Part shown: positions 1-7,494 of the stretch, in pieces
Position numbering within the stretch: the stretch's first letter is position 1
Layout of the letters: every line of letters starts with the position of its first letter
DNA from: Bacteroidota bacterium
GTDB lineage: Bacteria; Bacteroidota; Bacteroidia; Bacteroidales; WCHB1-69
Direction: 5' to 3'
Assembly: GCA_017860455.1 (NCBI GenBank)
Contig: JAGDMF010000005.1
Span: 28,855-92,854 of the forward strand
Length of the DNA: 64,000 bases
Position numbers and translations under genes: made by a program
The notes under the pieces: generated by a model
What the model was told of the DNA's origin: nothing
Databases searched by the model: none
The model's input: only the letters and a program-made list of their open reading frames with translations

Positions 1-412
1 ACTCCTGATGGTGTTCCGGGTTATAAAAAACAAAATTCTTGGGACTAATCTGTTCAGCAGCAATTTCACCATAAAGAAACACAATTTTCCCATCGATAGA
101 TCTCTCTTTCATCTGTTCTAAAGTGTTTATTGCAATAAGCTCCCCTTTCACATCACATCCCAAAGAATAGGGAGAAGATTCCACATCAAAAGACTCCTGA
201 TCACAAATCAACTGAGCTCCAGCTGTTCGCCAATCGATCACATCTAGTTCAGTTTCCTCTACGAGCCAACCTTGTTGTTCCACAAAATGTTTAAAATAGG
301 TGGTTGCTTTTCGATTTCCATCACCACCCACTCGTCGTTCCTGAAGTATATTACAAAGGTAGTTCACATGTTCTTGCGCCTGATTGCATAAATAATTTTG
401 ATCCATAAACAT
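1..412 (-). CDS. M28-family metallopeptidase, N-terminal part (cut by window edge)
   Basis: Reading leftward from an ATG at 412 (or 406) an open frame runs to the window edge without a stop. The first ~45 residues contain RRVGGDGNRKATTYF followed by a W-L-V-E-E-T-E-L-D stretch, the typical opening of M28 zinc aminopeptidases of Bacteroidota, and the next part looks like the start of the inserted PA (protease-associated) domain. Metal ligands would lie beyond the edge, so activity cannot be judged. No signal peptide is visible. A TAnnTTTG box at 432-439 supports this start. The family call is confident; the substrate is unknown. Confidence 0.75.
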   Translation of the reverse strand, partial: MFMDQNYLCNQAQEHVNYLCNILQERRVGGDGNRKATTYFKHFVEQQGWLVEETELDVIDWRTAGAQLICDQESFDVESSPYSLGCDVKGELIAINTLEQMKERSIDGKIVFLYGEIAAEQISPKNFVFYNPEHHQE

Positions 413-431
413 ATTTTCTAATTTTAAAGTG

Positions 432-439
432 CAAAAATA
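432..439 (-). promoter_or_regulatory. Bacteroidota -7 box for the M28 gene
   Basis: Minus-strand TATTTTTG matches TAnnTTTG and lies about 20 bases before the start codon. The -33 element was not resolved. Confidence 0.5.
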
Positions 440-483
440 GGGGAGAAGGAACTGGAATAATTGTAAAAAAGAGACAAAAGTTC

Positions 484-520
484 GGAATGCTCAAATGCTC
501 GAATGCTCGGAATGCTCGAT
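484..520. repeat. short-word array, AATGCTCG family
   Basis: Four tandem, slightly varied copies of AATGCTC. The same word returns at 16763-16812 and, on the other strand as GAGCACAT, at 63305-63340. Confidence 0.7.
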
Positions 521-540
521 AATAAAGGACTGGTGACGGG

Positions 541-635
541 AGAAGTTCGACGTTAAACGTTCGAGGTTCGACGTTAAACGTTAAACGTTCGAAGTTCGAC
601 GTTAAACGTTCGATGTTCGAAGTTAAAAGTTCGAC
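541..635. repeat. short-word array, TTCGACGTTAAACG family
   Basis: About eight imperfect units mixing the words GTTCGACG and TTAAACG. Each unit contains the palindrome AACGTT or TTCGAA. A related array lies at 29912-29945. It sits in a gene-free gap with no ORF of credible content. Confidence 0.75.
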
Positions 636-653
636 GAAATCCGCTAAATTATT

Positions 654-694
654 CGTCCGTAGTCTGTGGTCCGTAGTCTGTGGTCCTTTGTCCT
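654..694. repeat. short-word array, GTCCGTAGTCTGTG family
   Basis: Two and a half copies of a ~14-base unit built from GTCCGTAGTCTGTG, ending in GGTCCTTTGTCC. Confidence 0.65.
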
Positions 695-710
695 GGCATC
701 ATTTTTAGCC

Positions 711-739
711 TCGCTGAGGGCGCAGGGAGCGCTGAGGGA
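711..739. repeat. partial copy of the GCTGAGGGCGCAGGGAG repeat
   Basis: This 29-base segment matches the last third of the direct repeats at 1384-1480 and 3040-3135. Only that third is present here. Confidence 0.65.
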
Positions 740-747
740 TTTCTTTT

Positions 748-1329
748 TTAATTTCCATACCGGTAATGCCCGATAATCTTGAAATCAAATAAGCAATCTT
801 CTAAAACCTGCCCAAATCCAATATTATGGATGATGAGGTAATTCCCAATGTTAGATTTAACATTAGAAACAATCCCTATATGGGTTGTACTGGTTCCTAA
901 ATTCCAGCATACAATATCGCCTGGCAAATAATCTGCTCCATTGGTTGAGATCACCTTTACAGTTCCATGTCGTTTAAAGAAAGTCATTAAGTTAGGAACT
1001 CGCCGATGATCAATGTTCTTATCCGGTTTTGTAAGTCCCCAAATTTGTGGGTATTGATTAAAATTTGCGATCATATCTTCATGGATCTTTTTTTGAAGAT
1101 CAATTCCCAATTTTCGGTAAGCTCTTATTATTACATCTGTGCAGACTCCTTTATCTGAAGGAACATCTCCATTTGGATAAGAAATGGTAAAGTAAGAAGG
1201 ATCATACTGAACCATTTGTTTTGTTAATGTTAGTGCTGAATCTGCAAGTCTATTGTAAAAATCGGACTGAGCATACCCCGAAAAGAAGATTATTTGGAGA
1301 GATACTAAAAAAAACCATTTCAGTTTCAT
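748..1329 (-). CDS. secreted DUF1287 family protein (NlpC/P60-like fold)
   Basis: The 193-residue protein starts with a signal peptide (roughly residues 1-20, ending GYAQ). It then shows the DUF1287 hallmarks: YDPSYFTISYPNGDVP, a GVCTDVIIRAYRKLGIDLQ block that supplies the predicted catalytic cysteine, LPGDIVCW, and STTHIGIV with the predicted histidine. Members are cysteine-peptidase-like and are thought to act on peptidoglycan or related amide bonds in the periplasm; the true substrate is not established. Length is normal for the family. It is a single gene, followed in its reading direction by repeat arrays. Confidence 0.85.
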   Translation of the reverse strand: MKLKWFFLVSLQIIFFSGYAQSDFYNRLADSALTLTKQMVQYDPSYFTISYPNGDVPSDKGVCTDVIIRAYRKLGIDLQKKIHEDMIANFNQYPQIWGLTKPDKNIDHRRVPNLMTFFKRHGTVKVISTNGADYLPGDIVCWNLGTSTTHIGIVSNVKSNIGNYLIIHNIGFGQVLEDCLFDFKIIGHYRYGN

Positions 1330-1383
1330 GATCTGTTTTTATATTCAGATATAATAACGCATAATCTTGTTGTTTTGTTATTG

Positions 1384-1480
1384 AATTTCAGTTCTATTTT
1401 TTTTATAGCACACTGATGAAACTGATTAAACAGATTTTCACAGATTATTTTCCACGCTGAGGACGCAGGGAGCGCTGAGA
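1384..1480. repeat. 97-bp direct repeat, left copy
   Basis: This copy runs from AATTTCAGTTCTAT through CACTGATGAAACTG to GCAGGGAGCGCTGAGA. It matches 3040-3135 in the same orientation with about six substitutions and one T indel. Together the copies flank two lipoprotein genes. Confidence 0.85.
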
Positions 1481-1608
1481 TTCGTTACATCTTTTCTTGG
1501 TCAACAGTTTACCTACTACAGTCTTTTATTCGGACAATAGTGGAATAAAATATACAATCCTATAGGAATTGAAAAATTATTGGATGAAGATAAATAAAGA
1601 TATTTTAC

Positions 1609-1616
1609 TATCTTTG
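1609..1616 (+). promoter_or_regulatory. Bacteroidota -7 box for the lipoprotein pair
   Basis: TATCTTTG, a match to TAnnTTTG, lies 22 bases before the ATG at 1639. Confidence 0.6.
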
Positions 1617-1638
1617 CCATATCAATCTTCTTAAGAAA

Positions 1639-2181
1639 ATGAAAATATTGAGAAATAATCACCAATACACAACTTTAATAATAAAAGCAGTGATTTTAAT
1701 AATTTCAGCTACACTTTTTATGTGTTGTAGTCCAAGATTATTACTGCAAAAAAGAACAAAAAGACTCGTTGAAAAATCTTATCAATATACTGATACAATC
1801 TATTTGTATACTGTTGCTTTTAGTAATTCAAATTTAATATGGTATCACAAAAATGAATATATTTATAGTTGTTTTATTGGGCCTTACAAAATAAAAAAGT
1901 ATAAACCTATAGAGGCTAAAAATATCACTGTAAATGATAGTATAGACAAGTACTTTGATAACACATTTTATAAAGATATCCCATGTTTTCGTACAACATT
2001 AGATGGTGAAGGATTTGAAATGTATGTTAAAGATAAAGATGTTAAATGGAGTAGTATAAACGTAAAATGCTTATTTCAACAAAAATATGGACAAAATAGT
2101 TTTCCATACAAATTACAATATGATTTTTCAAAATTATTAAAGTATAAGGATTTTGAAATTGATACAATGTATTTAAAATGA
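1639..2181 (+). CDS. hypothetical membrane-anchored or lipoprotein, first of a pair
   Basis: The 180-residue product has a basic N-terminus, a hydrophobic stretch (about residues 13-29) and two cysteines (MCCS), so it is probably exported, with a weak lipobox. The rest is rich in K, Y, N and F and matches no family I recognise. It is more AT-rich than the neighbouring metabolic genes. It sits between two 97-bp direct repeats together with the next gene, which suggests a gained cassette; that origin is inference. A -7 box at 1609-1616 supports the start. Confidence 0.55.
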   Translation: MKILRNNHQYTTLIIKAVILIISATLFMCCSPRLLLQKRTKRLVEKSYQYTDTIYLYTVAFSNSNLIWYHKNEYIYSCFIGPYKIKKYKPIEAKNITVNDSIDKYFDNTFYKDIPCFRTTLDGEGFEMYVKDKDVKWSSINVKCLFQQKYGQNSFPYKLQYDFSKLLKYKDFEIDTMYLK

Positions 2182-2276
2182 AAACAATAAAAAAATGAAG
2201 AACAGAAAAAATGAATAAAGAGATTATGGGATAAAGGAAAAAAGATTTTAAAATTAGTAATTCAATTTATTAACAA

Positions 2277-2837
2277 ATGAAAAATAAAATATTTTCCAAG
2301 AATTTAATATTATTTATTGTTGTTGTTTTAATTTTATCAAGTTGTTCAAATGATATTGATAATATTATAGAGCATAAAGATGAAATAATTTCAATTACGA
2401 AAAATCAAGAAATCAGTGTTGATAAATATTATAAAACTTATTATTTAGTCACTAATATCAACAATAAAACATCAGAAAATTTTTATTATTTTAAAAAAAA
2501 TTGTATCAAAAATTCCTTATTTTCCAAAAAATGTAAATTTATCATTTCTCATACTGAAATTCAGTCTAATCCTGATACAGTTGTTAAACTCGATGTTGTT
2601 GATAGTGTCGAAAATATTTGTTTATATTACCAAAAATTATCAGAAATATTACTTGAATATAATATAATATATATCTCTCATTCAAGAAATAATAAAAATT
2701 ATTGCACAATGTTTTTAAAAAATGGAAATATTCTAACCTATTATCCTAATATGCCTAAAGAAGATGAAAAGTTCTTTTTGGATTTTAAAAAGAAGTCTAA
2801 AGATTGGTATTTATATGATGGAAATGTTTCACGTTAA
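2277..2837 (+). CDS. hypothetical lipoprotein, second of a pair
   Basis: The 186-residue product has a clear type II signal peptide with lipobox LSSC near residue 23, so the mature protein should be lipid-anchored in the envelope. The remainder is very AT-rich in coding (many K, N, I, Y) and was not recognised. It shows no obvious similarity to the upstream product. The gap of 95 bases lacks a promoter match, so co-transcription is plausible. It lies inside the direct-repeat-bounded segment. Confidence 0.6.
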   Translation: MKNKIFSKNLILFIVVVLILSSCSNDIDNIIEHKDEIISITKNQEISVDKYYKTYYLVTNINNKTSENFYYFKKNCIKNSLFSKKCKFIISHTEIQSNPDTVVKLDVVDSVENICLYYQKLSEILLEYNIIYISHSRNNKNYCTMFLKNGNILTYYPNMPKEDEKFFLDFKKKSKDWYLYDGNVSR

Positions 2838-2940
2838 AATTAGGTATAAAAAAAATGTTTAGTTTCAAAAAATCATCAACCTAATATCTAGATTTAAAAC
2901 AAGTTATGTTTACTCAACATGAAATGAACCCAAGTTTAAA

Positions 2941-2989
2941 TTTAAAAACACTGTGGAACACTTTTTAACACTGAGGAACACTGTGAACC
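2941..2989. repeat. half copy of the ACACTGTG hairpin element
   Basis: AAAAACACTGTGGAACAC and CACTGAGGAACACTGTGAA match the right half of the 108-bp elements at 54847, 55431 and 63415. The left arm is absent. Confidence 0.65.
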
Positions 2990-3039
2990 AAAAAAATTGT
3001 TTTTTTTATAATAAAATAACAATGTTAATTATTAATTTT

Positions 3040-3135
3040 AATTTCAGTTCTATTTTTTTATAGCACACTGATGACACTGATTTAACAGATTTTCAGAGAT
3101 TATTTTTCTCGCTGAGGGCGCAGGGAGCGCTGAGA
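3040..3135. repeat. 97-bp direct repeat, right copy
   Basis: Same orientation and about 93% identical by eye to 1384-1480, with one base fewer in the T run. Confidence 0.85.
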
Positions 3136-3156
3136 GATGTGTTATCACTTTCCAAA

Positions 3157-3187
3157 GACCGCAGTCCGCCGACCGCAGACTGCCGAC
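3157..3187. repeat. short-word array, CCGCAGACTGCCGAC family
   Basis: Three variants of the word C(C)GCAGAC. The family is repeated at 16729-16760 and massively at 60149-60220. Confidence 0.6.
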
Positions 3188-4249
3188 TTAATTTAAATTG
3201 ATATTATTTGTTGTTATTCTGATTGAACTTCTTTTGGATATTTGATCTGTTTGACCAATTCTTAAGAGTAATGCCGGAAATTTGGTGGAAGATTCTGTAA
3301 ATACGGCATTGAACTTTTCTTTGTGTTTGAAAAGCTTATTTTTATACTTTTCGGTAAAAAACCGGGGCTCAATATCCAGTTTGGTAAGATATTGGGGTAA
3401 TACGCCATAAGGTTGTACCGATAAACCCATTTTTGTGCAGGTCAACCACAGTTGTTCCAATCCCCTTCCGGCTTCAATGTATGATTTACAATCTCTTTCT
3501 GTCACCGAAATCAAACATAAACAGCTTGATTTGGTGAGTTTTCGGGAAAGTGAATAGGCTACTAATTTGCCGAATCCCAGCTTACTTACAAGATCATTAA
3601 ATAAACGAAATTTCAAAAATTTGGCAAAAAATACAGCAAAATCCGGTACTTCTAAACTTTCAAAGGTGAGGCCATACCGGTATTTTTCGTTTTCAGATCT
3701 TGAAAACCGTAAAATATCAAATAGTTCATCATGAAAAGGTTGATATTCGAGTCTAATGTAAGATGATTGTGCATCTAACAGGGCGATCTCTTCAAATTGT
3801 GGTTTGTCAAAAATATACTGACAAGATACCGGAAAAGAAGCTGTCGATTTTTGAAGTAAAAAAATCTGAGTGTTGCTTAATTTTGTTCGGATATCATAAG
3901 GCGCTCTATTCGTTGATCTTATTGGGATGCAATCTGCTAATTCATTGTTACTTTCACAAGAAGAAAAGCATAACAGTGCAACAAGTTTATCGAATGTGGC
4001 ATGATTAGGGTAAGTTATTTTACACGAAAATCCTCTGTTTTCAGCGGTAATAATGATGTTTTGGATTGCTGCACCCACACTGATTAATCCAAACATATCT
4101 AAGGTGTCAGTGGGTAATGATCTCTCTTTGATGTAATAAACCTCAATTTCATCGTCTCTTTTCTTGAAAGCCCAGGGTTGCATGTTATCTGCCGAAGGGG
4201 CTAAAGAAGCCGCTTCTAACCAACAGTAAAATTCGCTGTCTGATATCAT
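3188..4249 (-). CDS. nitroreductase-family (FMN) oxidoreductase
   Basis: The 353-residue protein begins with the nitroreductase signature ASLAPSADNMQPW (residues ~14-26). It has an IPIRSTNRAPYD segment in the middle and a GLEQLWLTCTKMGLSVQPYG block near residue 267, which are typical of the longer Acg-like or stand-alone nitroreductases that bind FMN. No signal peptide is seen, so it is cytoplasmic. Its ATG overlaps the stop of the acyltransferase/oxoamine-synthase fusion by four bases (ATGA), so the two are almost certainly translationally coupled and may work on one product. The substrate is unknown. Confidence 0.75.
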   Translation of the reverse strand: MISDSEFYCWLEAASLAPSADNMQPWAFKKRDDEIEVYYIKERSLPTDTLDMFGLISVGAAIQNIIITAENRGFSCKITYPNHATFDKLVALLCFSSCESNNELADCIPIRSTNRAPYDIRTKLSNTQIFLLQKSTASFPVSCQYIFDKPQFEEIALLDAQSSYIRLEYQPFHDELFDILRFSRSENEKYRYGLTFESLEVPDFAVFFAKFLKFRLFNDLVSKLGFGKLVAYSLSRKLTKSSCLCLISVTERDCKSYIEAGRGLEQLWLTCTKMGLSVQPYGVLPQYLTKLDIEPRFFTEKYKNKLFKHKEKFNAVFTESSTKFPALLLRIGQTDQISKRSSIRITTNNINLN

Positions 4250-6621
4250 ATTTTATTTTGTATAGGCCAAAATGGCGTTTTTAATGTTTCAAATATTTGT
4301 AAGGCATGATCTAACATCTCTTTTGTGTGCGTAGCCATAAGACTGATCCTCAATAGTTCGTGATTTTTGGGAACTGCCGGACTGGTAACCGGGTTTACAA
4401 AAACACCCTGTTCAAATAGAAATTGGTAGGCAGCAACTGTCATATGTTCATTTCTGCAATATAAAGCAATAATGGGACCACCCTGATAATAGATTTCAAA
4501 ACCTAATTTAGTTAATCCTTGTGCCAGGTAGGCTGCATTTTCCAGTAAGTTTTTTCTTCTTTCCGGTTCTTCACAGCTAATTTTTAATGCTGCTAAAACA
4601 GCAGCCACAGATGAGGGTGGTAAGCTGGCAGAAAATACATGTCCCCTGGAAGTGTGGCGCAAAGTGTCAATAATTTTTTCTTCACCGGCTATAAAACCAC
4701 CGACTGATGCAAAAGCTTTGCTGAATGTTCCCATAATGAGATCAACGTCGTCCGTTAATTGATAATAGGAAGCAATTCCTTGTCCTGCATCTCCAAAAAC
4801 CCCCAAGGCATGGGATTCATCTAGCATCAATCTAAATCCATACTTCTTTTTTAAGGTTACTATTCCCGGTAAATCAATGATGGTACCCTCCATGCTGAAC
4901 AGAGAATCGGTAACCACTAATATTTTTTGTCCCGAATATTTATTCAATAATTGTTCTAAAGAATCTAAACAATTGTGTCGGTATCTTACTAATTGGGATC
5001 TGGATAACAAAGCACCATCAATTAAACTGGCATGGTTCCTTTCATCCATGATTACAACATCGTTTCTATTGGTTAAGGCAGAAAGTGTTCCCACATTGGT
5101 TTGATATCCTGTTGAAAACAATAAAGCACTCTCTTTGCCCACAAAAGAAGCCATTTTTTCAGATAGTTCAACATGCAAATCCAATGTACCGTTTAATATA
5201 GGGGAACCTGAACAGCCGGTACCATATTTCTCAATGGCACTTATGGCAGCTTTACATATTTCGGGATGAACAGAAAGTCCCAAATAAGCATTGGCTCCGA
5301 GCATAATCACCTGTTTACCATTTGATTGAACAATAGGAGTCTGCGCCGTTTCAAATGGGGGACAAAGCTGGTATAATCCTGCTGCCCGTGCTTTGTCGGT
5401 TCTGATATACCTTTTATGTTTATAAAATACATCTTCTTTATTTTGATTCTGAATCAGATTTCGATACGTTTTAAGTTGTATCCGCTGATGAGAATTTTCA
5501 TATCTGAAAGCCCTGTGGTTGTTATCCGGTTGTTGAATGCTATTGCAGATGTAATCGGCATAAACGGGACTATATCGATCATTTTGGAACGACTTAATAT
5601 AGTAAAATGTAGGTTCTAATTCACAGCCAATAAAACATTTAAAATCATAAGTTGTAATACCAAAATTAAAGAACTTTTTACCCAATCTACAAGCGACTTT
5701 AAACGATTCAAAAATATTATTGAAATAAAGATCATACTGATCCCGGTACTTATAATCCAAACCTTCTGCCATTCCAAAATATTCTGTATCACCGATCAGA
5801 TTTAATCCAAATGCGATCAGTTCATTGTCCCTTTTTATTGCGACTAAATGGGATCTTCCTTTGAGTTCTTCCGCCATTTTAATGAAAAATGCAGGCGTTA
5901 GTTTCTCATGTTCATATCCATTATTGTTTTGGGCAACCTGAGTCCAAAGTTCGGTTAATCGGTCTGCGTAAATTCCATAATCTTCCATAATTTCAACCTG
6001 AATTTCCGGTTGATCTATTTTGGAACTTCTATGTAAAAGCTGATTTCTTTTTTTAGATTTTAAGGCTTCCAAATAACCTGAAATATGATTCCATTTTAGT
6101 CCCATTCTGGCTATTGGATATCCTAAAGTACAACAATAACCCTCATCGGTAAGGGGTTGAAAAAATGGAACCTGTTCTTTTAAAATATCTCTGATCAGAC
6201 AAACATCAATCTGCTCTTGTAAGGCTATTTTTTCAATTTCCAAATGGAGTAATTTTAAAAAATCATGAGCGTAATTTGTATCAAAATGAATTGTATTTCC
6301 TAATGATGCAATATGGCCCATTTCCAAAATTTTGAGTTTCATAAACTGATGTTTCCAACACCTGATTGTTTCCAGAATTTCAGAAGGATAACTATTGGAT
6401 AATTTAGCAAAATCAACATTCAAAATCATCCCATAAGCAATTCCTATCACATTCTGTTCCTCGTAAGCAATAAAATAGTAAGGTTTTAAATCATTAATTC
6501 GGGATAATTCAATGCCTTTTAAATGAGCTATTTCTAAACTGACACTAGCGGTATCAACAAAAAGATTCCAATCATGAACCGGAACGGAATCAATGGAAGA
6601 AAATTGTTGTATCGAAATCAT
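4246..6621 (-). CDS. fusion: tandem GNAT/FemAB-like acyltransferase + alpha-oxoamine synthase
   Basis: The 791-residue protein has two parts. Residues ~1-370 look like a double GNAT fold of the FemAB-like type (for example LVAIKRDNELIAFGLNLIG and the GMAEGLDYKYRDQ-NIFESFK region). Residues ~395-785 are a full PLP-dependent alpha-oxoamine synthase (AONS, the family of BioF, Kbl and serine palmitoyltransferase), with NAYLGLSVHP, GTGCSGSPILNGT, DESHALGVFGDAG and GTFSKAFASVGGF; Lys635 is the predicted Schiff-base lysine. AONS enzymes condense an amino acid with an acyl thioester. With an acyltransferase in the same chain, an N-acylated long-chain amino ketone (ceramide- or sulfonolipid-like) is a reasonable inference. 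No acyl-carrier domain is visible between the parts. Four-base overlaps join it to the TetR and nitroreductase genes. Confidence 0.8.
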   Translation of the reverse strand: MISIQQFSSIDSVPVHDWNLFVDTASVSLEIAHLKGIELSRINDLKPYYFIAYEEQNVIGIAYGMILNVDFAKLSNSYPSEILETIRCWKHQFMKLKILEMGHIASLGNTIHFDTNYAHDFLKLLHLEIEKIALQEQIDVCLIRDILKEQVPFFQPLTDEGYCCTLGYPIARMGLKWNHISGYLEALKSKKRNQLLHRSSKIDQPEIQVEIMEDYGIYADRLTELWTQVAQNNNGYEHEKLTPAFFIKMAEELKGRSHLVAIKRDNELIAFGLNLIGDTEYFGMAEGLDYKYRDQYDLYFNNIFESFKVACRLGKKFFNFGITTYDFKCFIGCELEPTFYYIKSFQNDRYSPVYADYICNSIQQPDNNHRAFRYENSHQRIQLKTYRNLIQNQNKEDVFYKHKRYIRTDKARAAGLYQLCPPFETAQTPIVQSNGKQVIMLGANAYLGLSVHPEICKAAISAIEKYGTGCSGSPILNGTLDLHVELSEKMASFVGKESALLFSTGYQTNVGTLSALTNRNDVVIMDERNHASLIDGALLSRSQLVRYRHNCLDSLEQLLNKYSGQKILVVTDSLFSMEGTIIDLPGIVTLKKKYGFRLMLDESHALGVFGDAGQGIASYYQLTDDVDLIMGTFSKAFASVGGFIAGEEKIIDTLRHTSRGHVFSASLPPSSVAAVLAALKISCEEPERRKNLLENAAYLAQGLTKLGFEIYYQGGPIIALYCRNEHMTVAAYQFLFEQGVFVNPVTSPAVPKNHELLRISLMATHTKEMLDHALQIFETLKTPFWPIQNKI

Positions 6622-7274
6622 GATTTAATAGTATTCCAAAAGTTAGTCTCAAAAAATTGGATCATCATCTCAAGTTCTGCTTTTATCTTAGAAAGATCAG
6701 CATTAGAATTTTGTTTAACAATAAAAGTATTGTATGCCCAAGAAAATCTGAAACTATTAAACAAAAGAGTTAAAGCTTTTAAGTCAGTAGTTTTAAGAGT
6801 TCCCATTTTTTGACATTTTTCAAATAATACATAAATCAATTCAAATCCTAACTCATTATATTGCTTAACATAGATTTCACCAATCTGTTCATTTCTATTC
6901 ATTTCATGAAACATGATTCTCATAATTTTTATCATATAGGGTTCAGAATTAATAATATCCGGCAACGGTTCAAGTAATCCGCGAAAAATAGAGATTCCGT
7001 CAAGGGAATTCAATGTAGCTTCGATAGGAAGAGGTGAAAAAATCAGGTTTTCAGCATATTTAAAAATTGCATTTAATAGCTCTTCTTTATTGGAATAATG
7101 CCTGTAAATAGCACCTTCTGTCAATCCAAGAGCATTGCTAATATCACGTATTGGCGTGCTGTTGTACCCTTTTTCAGCAAAAAGATCAATTGCCGTGTTG
7201 AAAATTTTGTCTTTGGTGCTTTGTTCTCCGTTTTTTACTGGTGGACGCCCCATTTTCTTTTGAGTATTTTTCAT
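6618..7274 (-). CDS. TetR/AcrR-family transcriptional regulator
   Basis: The product is 218 residues from the ATG at 7274. Residues ~20-65 form the TetR helix-turn-helix (KDKIFNTAIDLFAEKGYNST, then GLTEGAIYRHYSNKEELLNAI); the rest is a ligand-binding helical domain. A longer frame starts at 7334, but that lies inside the putative -7 box at 7332-7339, so the start at 7274 with MKNTQKKMGRPP is preferred. It is the first gene of a three-gene operon with ATGA overlaps, so it probably autoregulates itself together with the fusion enzyme and nitroreductase. The ligand is unknown. Confidence 0.85.
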   Translation of the reverse strand: MKNTQKKMGRPPVKNGEQSTKDKIFNTAIDLFAEKGYNSTPIRDISNALGLTEGAIYRHYSNKEELLNAIFKYAENLIFSPLPIEATLNSLDGISIFRGLLEPLPDIINSEPYMIKIMRIMFHEMNRNEQIGEIYVKQYNELGFELIYVLFEKCQKMGTLKTTDLKALTLLFNSFRFSWAYNTFIVKQNSNADLSKIKAELEMMIQFFETNFWNTIKS

Positions 7275-7331
7275 TAAAAATATTGAATAACAATAAAATA
7301 GAATAAATAAGTAAACAGTTACATACAAATG

Positions 7332-7339
7332 CAAAAATA
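7332..7339 (-). promoter_or_regulatory. -7 box for the TetR operon
   Basis: Minus-strand TATTTTTG lies about 58 bases before the chosen TetR start. The site would be a natural place for autorepression, although no clear palindrome was seen. Confidence 0.5.
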
Positions 7340-7453
7340 GTATTATTTGAATTATAAAAAGTGTTAAAAATTTATAAAAATGATGAAGGAATCAAAAATT
7401 TATTTTAAACAGAAATTGGATTTCAGATCGTTTATCATTTCAAAAAATAATCG

Positions 7454-7461
7454 TAACTTTG
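7454..7461 (+). promoter_or_regulatory. -7 box for the C69-folP-nadC-lpxB operon
   Basis: TAACTTTG ends 33 bases before the ATG at 7495. An upstream TTG start at 7459 would lie inside this box and is therefore rejected. Confidence 0.6.
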
Positions 7462-7494
7462 CGAGTTAAATTCTTGAAACTTAAAATTTGTAAT

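Larger units (their letters stand above)
413..747. other. gene-free gap filled by repeat words
   Basis: The gap holds the M28 promoter, three short-word arrays and the partial copy of the 97-bp repeat. No gene, tRNA or clear terminator is seen. Confidence 0.6.
1330..1638. other. gap with left direct repeat and lipoprotein promoter
   Basis: Apart from the direct repeat and the -7 box near its right end, nothing recognisable is seen. No promoter for the leftward DUF1287 gene could be pinned down. Confidence 0.5.
2838..3187. other. convergent gap with three repeat types
   Basis: The gap holds a half hairpin element, the right direct repeat and a short GCAGTCCGCCGACCGCAGAC word array at 3157-3187. 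No gene or typical terminator is seen. Confidence 0.6.

Noticed and set aside
5416..5619. Plus-strand ORFs within the acyltransferase/oxoamine-synthase gene
   Set aside because: They are antisense shadows of conserved GNAT and AONS motifs and carry no signals of their own.
7459..7494. Upstream TTG start for the first C69 dipeptidase
   Set aside because: The TTG is part of the -7 box TAACTTTG, so it would not be in the mRNA; the ATG at 7495 gives a proper signal peptide.
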